The translations under genes and the position numbers were made by a program. The notes beneath the pieces were generated by a model. The model was not told where the DNA came from and did not search any database. It saw only the letters and a list, made by a program, of their open reading frames with translations. A DNA stretch of 64,000 bases from Sindora glabra (Eukaryota > Streptophyta > Magnoliopsida > Fabales > Fabaceae), in the NCBI GenBank assembly GCA_020226215.1, contig CM035235.1:70767283-70831282 (forward strand). The letters are read 5' to 3'. Below are positions 1 to 12,825 of this stretch, piece after piece. Positions within the stretch are counted from its first letter, which is position 1; each line of letters opens with the position of its first letter.

Positions 1-310
1 AATTTAAACCCTTGCAAAGTAACAATTCCAATATCATTCACGTTTCACAGATCTCAAGCATTCCCCCTTTCCCCAATTAGACTCCGATCCTCTTAAAAAG
101 ACACCTTTTCCCATTACTGCCCTCAATTCGATCATTTTCATGTTGCTTAATCCAATAACCCATGCCAGAAAATAGCCTAGAACTTTTCTAAAAAGGGCTG
201 CCCTCAAAGGAGCTCATAGAAGAAAAAATGGATCTTTCACAAACCATACAATAAAAATTAGCCACCATCAAAGACAAAGTTCAATTTTCCAGCTAAAATA
301 TACCCACACA

Positions 311-334
311 GAGAGAGAGAGAGAGAGAGAGAGA
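311..334. repeat. (GA)n microsatellite
   Basis: About twelve GA units. It lies in the leftmost GC-richer block of the window (about 300-860), where several short minus-strand frames overlap but none resembles a known protein. Confidence 0.95.
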
Positions 335-518
335 AGGGTGTTAATAAAACCCGTGCGAGAGAGTTGCCGGAAGCGTATGAAGAGACGCTACCGTTGTGGT
401 AGACGACAACAAATAAGGCGATAGAGGAAGAGAGCCCAATCGGCGTTCGCAGTACCGTGAACCGTCGCACACGGTTGCGTGAAAGGAATGGGAATAGGGA
501 CGACGAGCAGGGAAGACT

Positions 519-547
519 CGGAGTTGGAGTTGGAGTTGGAGTTGGAG
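519..547. repeat. hexamer tandem repeat (GTTGGA)n
   Basis: Four to five copies of GTTGGA. Read on the minus strand it gives a Ser-Asn run inside a short frame (609 to 388) that I do not recognise and do not call as a gene. Confidence 0.9.
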
Positions 548-592
548 CAGGAGGCAAAGAGACAGGAAAGCATCCAAATTAAGGCTGCACAA

Positions 593-1537
593 AAGGACGG
601 GACTTCCATCCGCCACTTGCTGTCCGGGGTTTATTAACCCCGGAGATGTGTCCCATTAAGGACCACAAATAATTAGAGAGTAAGGAAAAATAAATAATTT
701 CCACATTTGTGAAGGTCGTGGACCTGAAGTACATGACCAACTACCCCAATTTTCAACCCAATCCAAAGGAATGGGATAATTATAAGGTGACCCTGCCGTC
801 ACGTGGTCCTTGCCACTCACTCCAAGGTCGGAAACTCCCTTTAATTTTTTTTCGTGCATGTAGTGCGATGAAGAAAAGGGTATTTTGACTGGAATCCAAG
901 CTCATGGTAATTAATAAAAAAATAAAATTTGAAAATTAAAATATTTCGACGAGCCACGGAATCGGGGGAGAATGACGAGGAAGGAGGAAGTGGCGGCGAT
1001 TTGTTGAGGGCAGTGGAAAGATAGAGTGCAGTGACTGTTGGAATTGATAGTGTAATTGGAGCAAAAAATGGTTTAGAAATTATTGGTAGATTTTTCGACG
1101 AGCCATCGGAAAGGATGTCGGAGATTGCGGACCGTAAGAAACTGTTAACAAAGAAATCACAAACTCTTTAGGGATACTATCGGAGAGAGTGTTGAAGATT
1201 GCAAACAGCAAAAAGGATGCACAATACCGACACAGATGTTAGGACTAGCACTTAAGTGAGTAAAAAGATTCAGTCATTAGATAAATCACACTTAAAAAGA
1301 GAAGAATAAAACAAAACAGAATTGGAGTAGACAGAAGGCAAAACAATAAGAAGGCAAAACAATAAAATTAGAATGGTAAATTAAAACATCTAAAAGGATG
1401 AAGTTGCAATTTTCCAAAACAATACTTCACTTGCTCAAGAAACGAACTTTATGACAACTGGCAGTTACTTTCAAACCTTTTGACTGGGGTTTATTAACCC
1501 TGGACAATGAAGTGGGGAATGGAAGTCTTCCCTCCTT
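593..1537. repeat. segment bounded by ~50-bp imperfect inverted repeats
   Basis: The left arm (about 593-642) and right arm (about 1485-1537) are inverted copies of each other. Both carry GGGGTTTATTAACCC-type cores and, outside these, CCACTT and GACTTCCAT blocks in mirrored order. The interior has no recognisable gene, but TTTCGACGAGCCA occurs near 944 and in similar form near 1096. A non-autonomous DNA element is possible, but I could not define a target-site duplication. Confidence 0.5.
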
Positions 1538-3730
1538 ATCCTTTAACTAGATAGATAGTCTCAGTGGAAGCCATGAAATTGTTTATAAAGGATCAAAGAA
1601 ATTACCGATATGATTTTTTTTCTAATAATATGAAGAGTTCAAGTTTAAAATACACTGTTTGTGTACTTACTATTGATAATTGAGAAGAAAAATATGTTAT
1701 TAAAAATTAATAATAAATAAGAATTAAATTTAAAATTGATGTATTATTGAATTTATTATTTTAAACAATTTACACTTTTAATTAATATGAATATGTTATG
1801 TTATTAAAAATGTAATAATAATTAAAAATATTTATTAATAGTAATATAGTTTTAACATTTTTTAAATGAGATAGCAATAAAAAATAAATAATAATGTAAA
1901 ATTGATTTATACTATAATGAATGAAATTTAAATTTTTAACATTTTTTTTATTTTTATTGACATGATAATATATAAGTCGATGATAATATAAAGTTAAATT
2001 ATACTAATAATTAATAAATTTAAATGCTAATCAAAACATAAATAATAAATAAAATATAATTTATAGCTAAATAACAATTTGTGAAAAAAAATAAAAAATA
2101 AAATATTTGATAGTGAAAATGGATTCTAGGGAATTTTCTTATAAAACCTCAAATGTATCTGGAGATTTAAACTGTCATGGTTAACGGAGGGTTCATAAGG
2201 GATGAATACTGTGTGCATGGATAAGGAAGGCTGATTACTGGGGGAGGGATAAGGAAGCACATATGTGAATTGATACATAAGAATTGATATTTGTGGATTA
2301 CTGGTGAAGTGATGAGAGAGGATTACTGCGATGTTGATTTACGTGATATATGTGAATAGTTGCTTTTGATCATTTATATGACACTTGATATTTGATATTC
2401 AATCCAACCTGTAACATTTGATAGGTTATCTAAGGAAAATCCCGAGAGACTCCATTTAATTTTTTTTTATGCGATGTCTATTGAACGTTGTAATCATTTA
2501 ATTGTTGTCAAGTTTTATACATAGGAGCCGTTTCATTTATATATAGAATATTTTCGAACTTATAAAAAAAAAAATTTTATATAAATTTTTTAAAAAGTAT
2601 TCAAAATTATTTGATTAATATATAAGAAGTAATATTTCTTATGAAATAATTTTCTATATTTTATTTGATTCAACTTTAAATATCCCAACAAGTGTTAATA
2701 AGATGATTACTATATTTTCAATATTATTATAGCATAAATTAATAAATTTTAATTATTATTAATTAAATTTGATAAGAATAATTTTATCATTATATTTACA
2801 AATAATATAAAAAATAAAACTTATTTAGAAAGAGGTGAATAAGTTATTTTTTATGTTTTGTGGAAAGTAAACTTTCAGAAAGTCCTATATCTTCTATTTT
2901 GTTATGTAATGACCACCCAAACAACTTAACTCTTTCTTATTTTTTGAAAAATAGAACTTCTCATATTGTTGAATCAAATTAAATGAACACACACACAAGT
3001 AACCAAAAAATTAGAGCAAATTCTACTGGTTTTATTTCCAAAATAAAAAGTATTATTTTTTTTTAAAAAAATTTATTGTTATTTTTTTTAGATTTTATCA
3101 TAGTTGCATAATATTTAGGCTTGTGGGAAGTACCTTTGCTGAAAATGTGAAAAAAAACATACAATCAAATGCAAAACTTCAATCAACGTAAAAGAATTTT
3201 TACAATCATCCTTGCAAAGTTAATAAATTATTTTTCTCCATAGTTATAGATTTACATACTGCTAAGTTCAATTGATTTTGTTTTGCACAATTATGCTCCA
3301 CTAAATATTGGTGTCCATTACCAAGCAAGTTTTGCGTTTCTAATTCTTGAGATGTTGCACTAACATTTTACTTCCAATCATCAGCATCAATCGAAGAAAA
3401 TAAACTAAATGATTTAGGATGCCAGGTGATAGTTTGAATAGTTTAACAACCACATGATGGGGTGAGTTAGACCACCACTTGAAAGGATCCTCTAAATTAA
3501 ATCAATTACCAATTAGATCTTTACTTGGGCAAGATCTTATTCAATTGTTTACCAGGGATTCTATTTCGCTACAATTAGAACAAAATTTACTATTTTTTTA
3601 AATCTAATCGGATATTACTTGCATTGTAATATTAGGATGAAAAAACTCCAAAACACGTCGCAAAAAAAAAAAAAATAGATTGTTTAAAACTCTACTAGAA
3701 GGATTGTAGGTGCAGTAATGCTTCATGTAT
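1538..3730. other. AT-rich intergenic DNA, no gene seen
   Basis: Long A/T runs with frequent stops in all frames. No exon-like stretch, RNA gene or clear mobile element was recognised. Confidence 0.7.
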
Positions 3731-4046
3731 TTGCAACTTGACTTTTATGAAAAGCATTAGCAATAATAATCTGAGGATGTGCCACTTAATAATAACTAAT
3801 ATCAAAATATTAAGAAACAAATAAGGATTAGTTTCAGTATCCTTCGTATTTGTGCAGTTGAGAAGCAAATTCATTTATACGCATAACCTACTTTAGAGTT
3901 TAAATACCTTGGATTGTGAATATACAATTTTTTGTGTGTAAAAGGAATTAATAATTTATTTGTAGTAAGGGAAAATGCTATGAGTTTGAGTGAGAAAAAC
4001 GTGATTTCAAACTTGATTCCAAATGTTGTGGTACCAATTTACTATA
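3731..4046. repeat. direct repeat, copy 1 (~310 bp)
   Basis: Diverged direct copy of 4309-4618. Shared landmarks in order are GCAACTTGA, TTAATAATAACTAA, TTAGTTTCAGTATC, GTGCAGTTGAGAAGCAA, GCATAACCTA, AATAATTTATTTGTAGT and ACCAATTTACTAT. The spacing stays near 575 bp throughout. No coding potential is apparent. Confidence 0.85.
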
Positions 4047-4308
4047 TATATTAATAGCCTGCCTCCATTTTACTCCACCATAATTTGAAAGTTTCCAACA
4101 CAATGCAAAATGTTCCTGCGTTGATTTTTATTTGTTATTTAAGGTTAACACATTAAAAAATGTAATTAATTAACTTCAATTACAAAATTTATATTTCCCT
4201 ATATTATCTTTTATGGAAATATTCTCAAGTTATTGTATCAAAATTTCATTTATACCGCTGGGCATGGAGGTCAAAATCTAATAAATTTCTAATTTAAACA
4301 CTCATGTA

Positions 4309-4618
4309 ATGCAACTTGATTTTTATGAAAAACATATTATCACTAATAATCACATGATGATACCGCTTAATAATAACTAACGTCACAATTGAAGAAACAA
4401 AGAATGATTAGTTTCAGTATCTTTCCTGTTGTGCAGTTGAGAAGCAAGCTCATTTATATGCATAACCTATTTTAGAGTTTAAATTCTTAAATATTGAGTA
4501 TACTTTTTTTTGTGTAAATGGAATTAATAATTTATTTGTAGTGATAGAGAATGCTATGAATTTAACTGAGACAAACCTTAAAACCTGATTCCCAATATGG
4601 TTCTACCAATTTACTATG
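4309..4618. repeat. direct repeat, copy 2 (~310 bp)
   Basis: Second copy of the block at 3731-4046, with scattered substitutions and small indels. About 260 bp of non-repeated DNA separates the copies. It may be an old segmental duplication or two insertions of one repeat family. Confidence 0.85.
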
Positions 4619-7376
4619 GCATTGTTTTTCAATCAATTGATTATATTAATAATTAATTGGTGGCTAATTGTCATAACTAGTTTAACAAGTTAATTACATT
4701 AATTATTTTTGTAAACATATTGGGTAAAGTCAATTATTTATATATAAAATGATATATAAGAGTACAAGTATATTTGAGCATTTCTTTACTTTAATAATAT
4801 TTTATATTTTAAAACATTATTCATTAGATTAAATTTTCTTGTCAAAATAAGTCAAATATAATTGAAATGCAAATAACAAGTAATATTAAAACAATATTCC
4901 TCAACATTTTCTTATTTATATATTACTAGTAAACTGCATTTTAATATTATTTTATAATTAATAACTTTGATTAGTTATCTTAAAAATGGAAATTATAGTT
5001 ATTTATGTATTTATTTACATATAAAGATAAATACTATAATTAAATATAATATGAGAAATGAAAACTATTATAATGTGTATATGAAAGAATATTTAATTGA
5101 AAGAACTTTTTACTAATGGGATTTTTTATGCTTACACATATTTCATTTTGCAATGCATAATATGTTTTTGGTAATATTATATTATGTTGATAAGAAGAAG
5201 ATTTTTGTGAGATAAATCATATGAGCAGTATTGCTTATTGTATGTGTTAAGTTTAAAACTTCAATTTTTTTTAATATCATCATCATTGCTATTATTGTCA
5301 ATATTCTAAAACCTAAATCAATCTGACTCTTTCAATTAGGTGGGTAGGCTAGCACTTAAGAATGAAAATAACCTAAAAAGACCTTCAACTTGGATTGGGT
5401 AAAACCTAAGTTGGCCTAACCAAGTTTGGTAAAAATCTTGAACTTACTTCACGTGTAAATTAATTGACTCAATTATTATATAATTCAAATACAAAAACAA
5501 ACAAGACAATGTGTGCGTGCGCGTGAGAGTGCGTGCATGTGTATGTGTGTGTGTTTCTCACAACCTAGAACCATAAAATTAGTTGCTTTAAATGCTAGAA
5601 AACATGAAATGTGGTAAGGATAACTATAGAGTAAAGCAAGATAGATTAACTTTATCTTGCTCTATCTTTGTTATTTTGTGCTTTGCTTTATCCCTATTGT
5701 AACTTGGTACTCTATCATCATGATTCATGATGCACCAGTGTCTTATGAGAAAATTTTGAAAAAATCAACAAAAATTAAAAATTAAAAAATATTTAAATTT
5801 TAATATTTCCAATCCACATATAATCAATAAAATGTTATAAAATAAATTTAAAATCAAATATTATTTTTTCAACCAATCTTAAATTAAAAAATAATTAGGA
5901 TATATAATTTTAAATTTTTTAAGATTTCAAATATAATAATTAAATAAAATGATAAAATAAAAGGTAACTCTTAAATTTTTTAATAGATTTTTAATAGTTA
6001 AATTCCTAAAAGAACCAAATATAACATACATATACGTAGAATGATTAAAGGGGAAAATGTAGTTTCATAATCGTGGTGCTTCGTGGGACAAATCTTTATA
6101 TATATATATATATGTATGATGATATTGATTTTCATATGATATAGGTTAATTATAAAATATATTATTTAAATAGGTCTAATGTGATATTAAGAAGAGATCA
6201 AAGACTTATTAAATATTTATGAGAGATAAACTTGGGCATTATATCAATTAATATTAATGAGTCTAATGTGATACTTAAAAAGGACCTAAAACTCGTTGGA
6301 TATTTAATGATTAGTTACAAATCTAAATCATTAAATAGTGAGTTTAATTTGAATATGATTCATTAAGTAAATACTCATTGATTTAAGTAAGATTTATTAG
6401 ATATGAGTATTTTTGTCACCCCTAAGAACCAAAAACTTAAATGTTAATGCAAATAAAAAAATAAAGGGAGCATTTATTACTCAAGTTAAAAAGGGAGAAG
6501 AGGTTGCTTGTGATATCAAAAGTATGGAGGAAGAAAATGGAGAGGGGCGCATGAGATTAAATGATGATGAAGAAAAAGACAACGTTGAAGATGTTGACAT
6601 TGATGATGAGGACATTGATAAAGATAAAAATAAAATTGAAGAGGAGGGGGATTACAAAAAATTTTGAATACTTGAGCGCTTCACTCTTTTGTTGTTTTCT
6701 TATGATAACTTAATTTTGTTTTGAATCTAGATATGAGTGAACTCTTCTGAGTTTATGATATTAAAGAAGTAATATTCATGAGTCGTAATTTAAATTTATG
6801 ATTATTTTGATCAATACTTAGATCTTATTATACATAACATAAAACATATTTTTATGTAGCTTTGCGAATCTTATTGATTTACTATTTGAGTTAATTCATT
6901 ATTCATAAAATTGGTTTTTCAATGCACGATATGATTCAAAATTTGGTAACCATGATTTCACGCACCATTTATTGTGGCACAAATTATTGATATGCCCGTC
7001 TAAACTATTAACTCCATCTTATGTATAATTAATTGGAGACATCCGATAAAATTGAAACTCATCTTAACTATGTGATGTGTCATATTGTCACGTAAAACAG
7101 AATGCATTGCATGCTAGTGTGAGAGTGAGAGTAAAACTTTGCCCAAGTAATGAATTTAGAGCATTACTAGTTTAAGAACCGTTAGGTTCAGATATTCAGA
7201 AAAGAAAAAAGGGAAATTGAGAATTTTGATTTCCTTTAAATATATTTGATTTAGAAAATTTTAATTTCATTTTTGGTATTTTTCTCAGTAAAATAATCCT
7301 AAAGAAGGTAATGATAATTCCCCCAATTTTTCAAGAAATCTAATTATCTCATTCTAATTTTGAGTTTATCATATCC

Positions 7377-7377
<1 letters not shown>
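4619..7377. other. AT-rich intergenic DNA with minor simple repeats
   Basis: Contains a GT/GC-rich purine-pyrimidine stretch near 5510-5552 and a (TA)n run near 6098-6113. A short frame at 6413-6667 (+) would encode an acidic, lysine-rich low-complexity peptide of 84 residues. It shows no family signature and is probably not a gene. Confidence 0.6.

Positions 7378-7437
<60 letters not shown>
7378..7437. repeat. (ATA)n microsatellite
   Basis: About twenty uninterrupted trinucleotide units, followed by more degenerate AAT-rich sequence to about 7630. Confidence 0.95.
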
Positions 7438-7440
<3 letters not shown>

Positions 7441-7707
7441 TAATTAATAATATTAATAAAATAATATTAAATATTAATAATAATATAAAAATAATGAAAT
7501 TAAAATAGAAAATAATAATAATAGTAATTAACAATTCTAAAATATAATATCAGTTAATAATAAATAAAAATAAATATAATTATAAATAATAATATAATAA
7601 ATTTAATAATTATTTTAATAATGATAAAAAATAAATTAATTTTCCCTCATACCGATTGTTAACAAAGGAAGCTTAATTCCCATGTTTGTTTATAAACATA
7701 ACGTATT

Positions 7708-7832
7708 AATTCTTTTCCCCATATTTTTTTTTTAATTCGTTCCTTTCCCTCCTCCATTGAATCAGGCCCTAATTCTTTTCCCCATATATTTTTTTTAATT
7801 CATTCCTTTCCCTCCTCCATTGAATCAGGCCC
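7708..7832. repeat. 63-bp tandem duplication
   Basis: Two adjacent near-identical copies (7708-7770 and 7771-7832), each running from AATTCTTTTCCCCATAT to CCATTGAATCAGGCCC. They lie about 100 bp beyond the stop codon of the minus-strand membrane-protein gene. Confidence 0.9.
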
Positions 7833-7925
7833 CTTAAATAACAATAGTATGGCAACAATGAAGAAGGTGACAGCGGTGCAACAACCTCAAAATACTTTTC
7901 TATTCATTTTTCATTGTTTTAATTG

Positions 7926-10900
7926 TTAATAAACTCCATTTGTTGTTCTGGACTCCTGTGAAGACAAGAGGAGTCGCCTCTCTCTGACAAAAACTACCCA
8001 TAAAACCACAGAAAACATGACTGCAACTGTAACCAACAACATGCCAATGTAGACCATTCTACTGAAGAGGCTAAGCCTGGGGCATCTTTTCTTGCTTATT
8101 TCACCAAGCGTTTCTTCAACGATGGAGCAATCTGCTACCCTAACCAAGAACGGTCCGTTTCGCAGCAGCGTGTTGCTCATATTTGCGGCCGCCATCATCT
8201 GACTGTATTGCTTAGGAAGCAATCTTCCCATTGAAGTGCAGACACCCGAGGGAGAAGGATTACAGACAAACTTCTTGTACAACTGCAAGGCCATTGAAAG
8301 TAATAATGATTATCATTTACCATACTTTAGTTTTGAGGTTTAAGGTTATATTTGTTTGGTTAGAAAATATTTTTTATAAAAAAATATTATTTATATTTAT
8401 ATGTATATTAATAAAAGATTAACATATCACTTATATATATTTATAGTTTAAAAATAAATGATACGAGAGATATAGTAATGTTAAAAAAAGAATTTATTTT
8501 TTAAAATTTTTTATTTAATATTAAATAAATAAAATATTTCTCTCATATTATTATTTTATAATTATATTTTATGAGAAGTATCTTTTGTCAAAATAGTAAG
8601 AGAGCCCAAAATACAAGCTAGTTTAACTTGGGAGAAAACAAATAAGGCTATGAGTAGGAATTAAGCCATTTTTTTAAAAAATAAAGTTCCAAGGGATGTA
8701 ATAGGGAACTAGGAGAGATTTCTGTTTTGTTTTCTTTAATTAGTCGTAGGCGGAAAAAGAATGTAAAGTTTTAAAAATCATACTGTCCATGAACTGAAAA
8801 AATTATTGGATTATAACTTAATTGGTTCGGCCAGCTAAAAGTAGTTAACCTTGAAAAATCACCCCATTCAATTAAATTGAAATTGTGACTGGTTCACGAT
8901 TAAACCAATTAAATCGTTTAGTTTGGTTTAATTTTTAAAACAGGGAAGAAAAATGAAGCTAGAAGGAGAAACTTCAACTTATTTTCTTAAACTTTAGGCA
9001 AAAAAAAAAAAAACAGTTAATGCGATCATCTATATTTGTGTGAACTTTGATATGTGAGGACTTATTTCAACAGCACAAGAACATGGCAGATAATCTCCAA
9101 TCAAGCCAAGAATCTATGAAAATTTTGATGTAGTTATAATAATAAAGATCTTAGTTCCAATTAATATTACGTACAAAAACCATCACTTATTGTATGTGAC
9201 GATAGTGTATAAATGGCTTCAAAATATTTATATATCAGGCTATGAAATGTGTGCAGTTAAGTGGTAGTTCCTTTTTTTTTTTTTTTGGACCACGGAGTTT
9301 AATATGTATCTTAACATTGTAAAGAAATTGAATTGTGGTTTAATTCATGAAAGAAGCTTGCTACCTGACTTGCATGCGCTAATTCGACTTCACTTGGAAG
9401 ACATGCCCTTTCTGTTAAGTTAGGATTGAATGGATTGCAGATGAGGGGCATGTAAGGACCAGATTGATTGTAGAACAAGTTGTTCATAGAAGGTTGTGGT
9501 GCATCTTTGTTGGCCACATTTTGAACAAATTCATTACTCAAAGCAACAATGTGGTAGGATGTGTTTTTGCATGTGACCCACAGATCTTGAGCTGCATTTT
9601 CGTCCATGCATGGAAGAACGTTGCTTAGAGTTGTTGCATTTTTTGGGTGTTGAAGCCAATCTTCTATTGCAACACACGTGTCTCCAACCCCACTAGGATA
9701 TTGAAACCAAAGCAAAAAAGGTTAGCTTAATGGGGTTTTTAATTTGAACATCCAAGTGGAACTATGTTCCTGACATCCAATAATTTGACCATTTTGTGTT
9801 TTATCTGTGGAAGACTAGTGTTATTTGCACTTCCATTCATAACTTCTCTCACAATTAGACATAGGTTGGGCTGGGAAGACTCAGATTATGTTATATATAC
9901 AGTTAAGTGGAAAGTGCATTCATTTACAACTTGTCTCATAGTTGCATACAGGATGAAACCAGACAGACTCAGATTGTGTCATGTAGGTTGTTGATAGGGA
10001 AGTTGTAAATGAAGGGAAGTAAAAGTAACATTTTTCTTGGTAGAAAACATGTTAAATTGTTCAAAATTTTCCTTTTGAAAGATAAAGGCCTCCAGAAGGG
10101 ACGGATTCTCATTGTCATATTGTAACCTCCCAAAGCAAGGTTGGTGTGAAAATTATATAAAGAATGAAGCTTAACTTACTTTTGAATAACCAAATATATA
10201 CCAGACATCATAAAACAGCCAGTGACAAGGACCCAACCCAAGAAGACAAATCTGCAACGGGCGGGAAGAAATCAAGAAATTAGAAGGAATAGAAATTTAT
10301 TTCTAAGATGATAGAAAAAAACAATGGAAAATTACTCACTTACACGTAGATTACAACTTGCAAGCCACAAAATGAGATTACTGCAATGAATTCTCAAATT
10401 AATATTGTGAGCCAAATGCACTGCTCTGCTGGGAAATGGGAATAATTTGTGTTTGAAAGAATTTCCCGATATGAAAACTTACCGAAGCCAGCGACTACCA
10501 AGAAGATCATTAAACAGCTAATTGAGAGTAGACTCATATTTCTGCAGTTGAAAATCAACAACTCATTCATCAAAACCACTAAAATAAAAAAAAAAAAAAA
10601 ATTCACAAAGGGAGGGGGGAGAAGTCAAATTTAACAGGATTGACTCACATAGCCTCTATAAACATGTCTATTTCTTTGGCTAAAATCTGGACTTGAAGCT
10701 TGGGAAGATTTGCAGTGTGGTTGGCAATTTTGTCAACTAGTTCAATGGTCCATCTGGCTTCCTTCGGAAGAGAGTACTTCCCCACTGCCATATTCTTAGC
10801 CGCAGACAGCTCTCCAGCCATACCGTGAACAACATCAAATATTGCACATGATTTTCTAACAAGAAATTTCAAGACTTGTGCTGTACTAGTTTGAAAATTC

Positions 10901-12757
10901 CTTAGTCCATAAAAAAGGACAACTCCTCCAGCTCTAAAACATCGAACTAAATATTAGCTTTCATTCAAATTTCCAACATACAAATCTGTACACAAAGAAA
11001 AAGGGGAAGATAAAGAATGCCTACAATGCCATGATCAAGAAGGATATAAGAAAGGTGAGGGATACTGAGTGAGTCTTTCGAGAATAATTGAGTCTTTGCT
11101 TCTTCTGGCAGCCGCAGCAGCAACAACAGGAAATGATGATGATGAAACTTAAGCCCGCAGCGCAAAACCAGGCCATAGCAGCAGCAAACAAAGGCATACC
11201 AGAAAACATAAGGGACTGTACCAAAACAAAGTTTTTTTGGAGGGAGGATTAGTCGATAAGGAAAAGCAACTGTTTGTAAATGACAAGAATATACCAGATA
11301 ACAGTTGAAGGAAATGAAAATATACAGATGGGGAGGCTATTATCACAAGTTATATATAAGGTGTTTTAAATCATTCAATGTAGCATTTAATTTGAACCCC
11401 GACCTATGTAGGAATAAGTTGAAGATAGAAAATGAGGATAAATATATGATTTAGTGGGAGATGATTTGAAAATTGAAAGAATCTATTGTTTTGAAGAGAA
11501 TCGCCCTATTTTTTTTAAGCAATAGCATAAGTGATAGATTAATTAACATATACGCAAAGTATTAGATTTGAATTTAAGATATAACAAGAAAAATTTTTAA
11601 AGATAACATTAGGTATCACAACATTATTGAGGATGCTTATGAAGAAAACTAGCTTATGTAGCATTTAATTTGAACCTCGACCTATACAGGAATAAGTTGA
11701 AGATAGAAAATGAGGATAAACATATGATTTAGTAGGAGATGATTTGAAAATTGAAAGAATCTATTGTTTTGAAGAGAACTGCCCTATTTTTTTTAAGCAA
11801 TAGCATAAGTGATAGATCAATTGACATATATGCAAAGTACTAGATTTGAATTTAAGATATAACAAGAAAATCTTTAAAAATAACATTAGGTATCACTACA
11901 TTACTAGGGATGCTTATGAAGAAAACTAGCTTATAATTTGCCCACTCAACCTCTTGTTCGTTTTTCGTCATGTCCATAAGGTATCTCAATAGAAAATGAG
12001 AAAAAGTAAGGGGTATTTCTTTTTTCCTTTTCCATTGAATATTTTTTCAACTATTCCTCCTTCAAGTGTTTTTACCAAGCAGTCACCGTAAAAATGTAGA
12101 ATCTTTTCATTACTCCCGTTCGACATTTCATGTTACTGCAGACAGCCGATAATAAAATTCAGTTGAAGAAGAAATATTTTAACAAAAGTAACCTTTAAAA
12201 TGAAGAATTAAAACCCAGAATGCAGTTTGGAAATGCTGAGAAGTATATGAAAATTGCAAAATGATCCATCAAACACATTTCTATAGAAATAAATCAGATT
12301 ACAAGTGATTGGGAGACATGACAAGAGGCTCGCACCTGAACATAATGTACATTGGTCGTATTCCATCCATCCTCGTAGTATCTGAAATCATAAGGGTCAA
12401 TCCTGTGTGTTCTATGTGCAGCTAGTGGTAACATCGAATTATTTGTTGATGTATTATTCGACTTCTGAAACTCAAGCCCGACCTTTTCCCATGAATGCAT
12501 AGCATTATCCCCCTCAAATATAAGTCCTACAATGAAAAACATCATATATTTTTTCAGAACTTGCATAGGAAACAGCTACAAGATAACATAAGATTGTATA
12601 GAATGAAAATTATAGTACTCGGTATCTGTTGCAAAACATTGAGGCCTCCCGTGAATGCACCATCGTCTGCATTGCATGGCCAAAACGAGTTCGAACAAGT
12701 AAGAACAAATGTTGAGAGGACAATTATTTGATCATGTTTGAGCTTGAGAGGGGTCAT
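7926..12757 (-). CDS. plant multi-pass membrane protein (At2g12400-like, PTHR31414-type)
   Basis: Nine exons joined in phase on the minus strand: 12757-12619, 12526-12336, 11215-11025, 10933-10649, 10541-10483, 10380-10344, 10251-10180, 9692-9365, 8282-7926. All introns are GT/AG and the product is 552 residues. It begins with a hydrophobic signal-like segment ending near SFWPCNA. Next come an acidic/Asn-rich extracellular stretch (YEDGWNTTN), two membrane helices around a Cys cluster (SCCCCCGC), a loop, and two more helices (exons 5-7). A Cys-rich ectodomain follows (GDTCVAIEDW, VLPCMD, CNPFNP), then a last helix near the C-terminus. Plant relatives are about 540 residues and are described only as plasma-membrane or transmembrane proteins; the layout recalls tweety-type proteins. 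The molecular function is unknown to me. Family assignment rests on remembered motifs. Confidence 0.85.
11380..11935. repeat. 278-bp tandem duplication in intron 2 of the membrane-protein gene
   Basis: Copy 1 (11380-11657) and copy 2 (11658-11935) both start TAGCATTTAATTTGAACC and end GAAGAAAACTAGCTTAT. They differ by only scattered substitutions, so the duplication is fairly recent. It accounts for half of the 1.1-kb intron. Confidence 0.95.
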
Positions 12758-12778
12758 TGTGTCAAAATGTGGTTTTGG

Positions 12779-12825
12779 CCGTTCCCGAATCGCAATATTG
12801 CGGCCACAATTGCGATTGGGAACGG
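12779..12825. promoter_or_regulatory. inverted repeat just upstream of the membrane-protein start codon
   Basis: The left arm 12779-12796 and right arm 12809-12825 pair over 17 positions with a single-base bulge. The loop is about 12 nt and includes GCGGCC. On the minus strand it lies 22-68 nt before the ATG at 12757. If transcribed it would form a stable 5'-leader hairpin; the transcription start is unknown. Confidence 0.6.

Noticed and set aside
388..609. Minus-strand ORF with Ser-Asn repeats as a secreted peptide
   Set aside because: The repeat comes from a hexamer microsatellite and three overlapping frames are equally open; one arm of an inverted repeat covers its start.
6413..6667. Acidic 84-residue ORF as a gene
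   Set aside because: Low-complexity Asp/Glu/Lys peptide in AT-rich DNA; no conserved motif, promoter or splice context.
7349..7534. Poly-Leu ORF
   Set aside because: A translation of the (ATA)n microsatellite and flanking AT-rich DNA.
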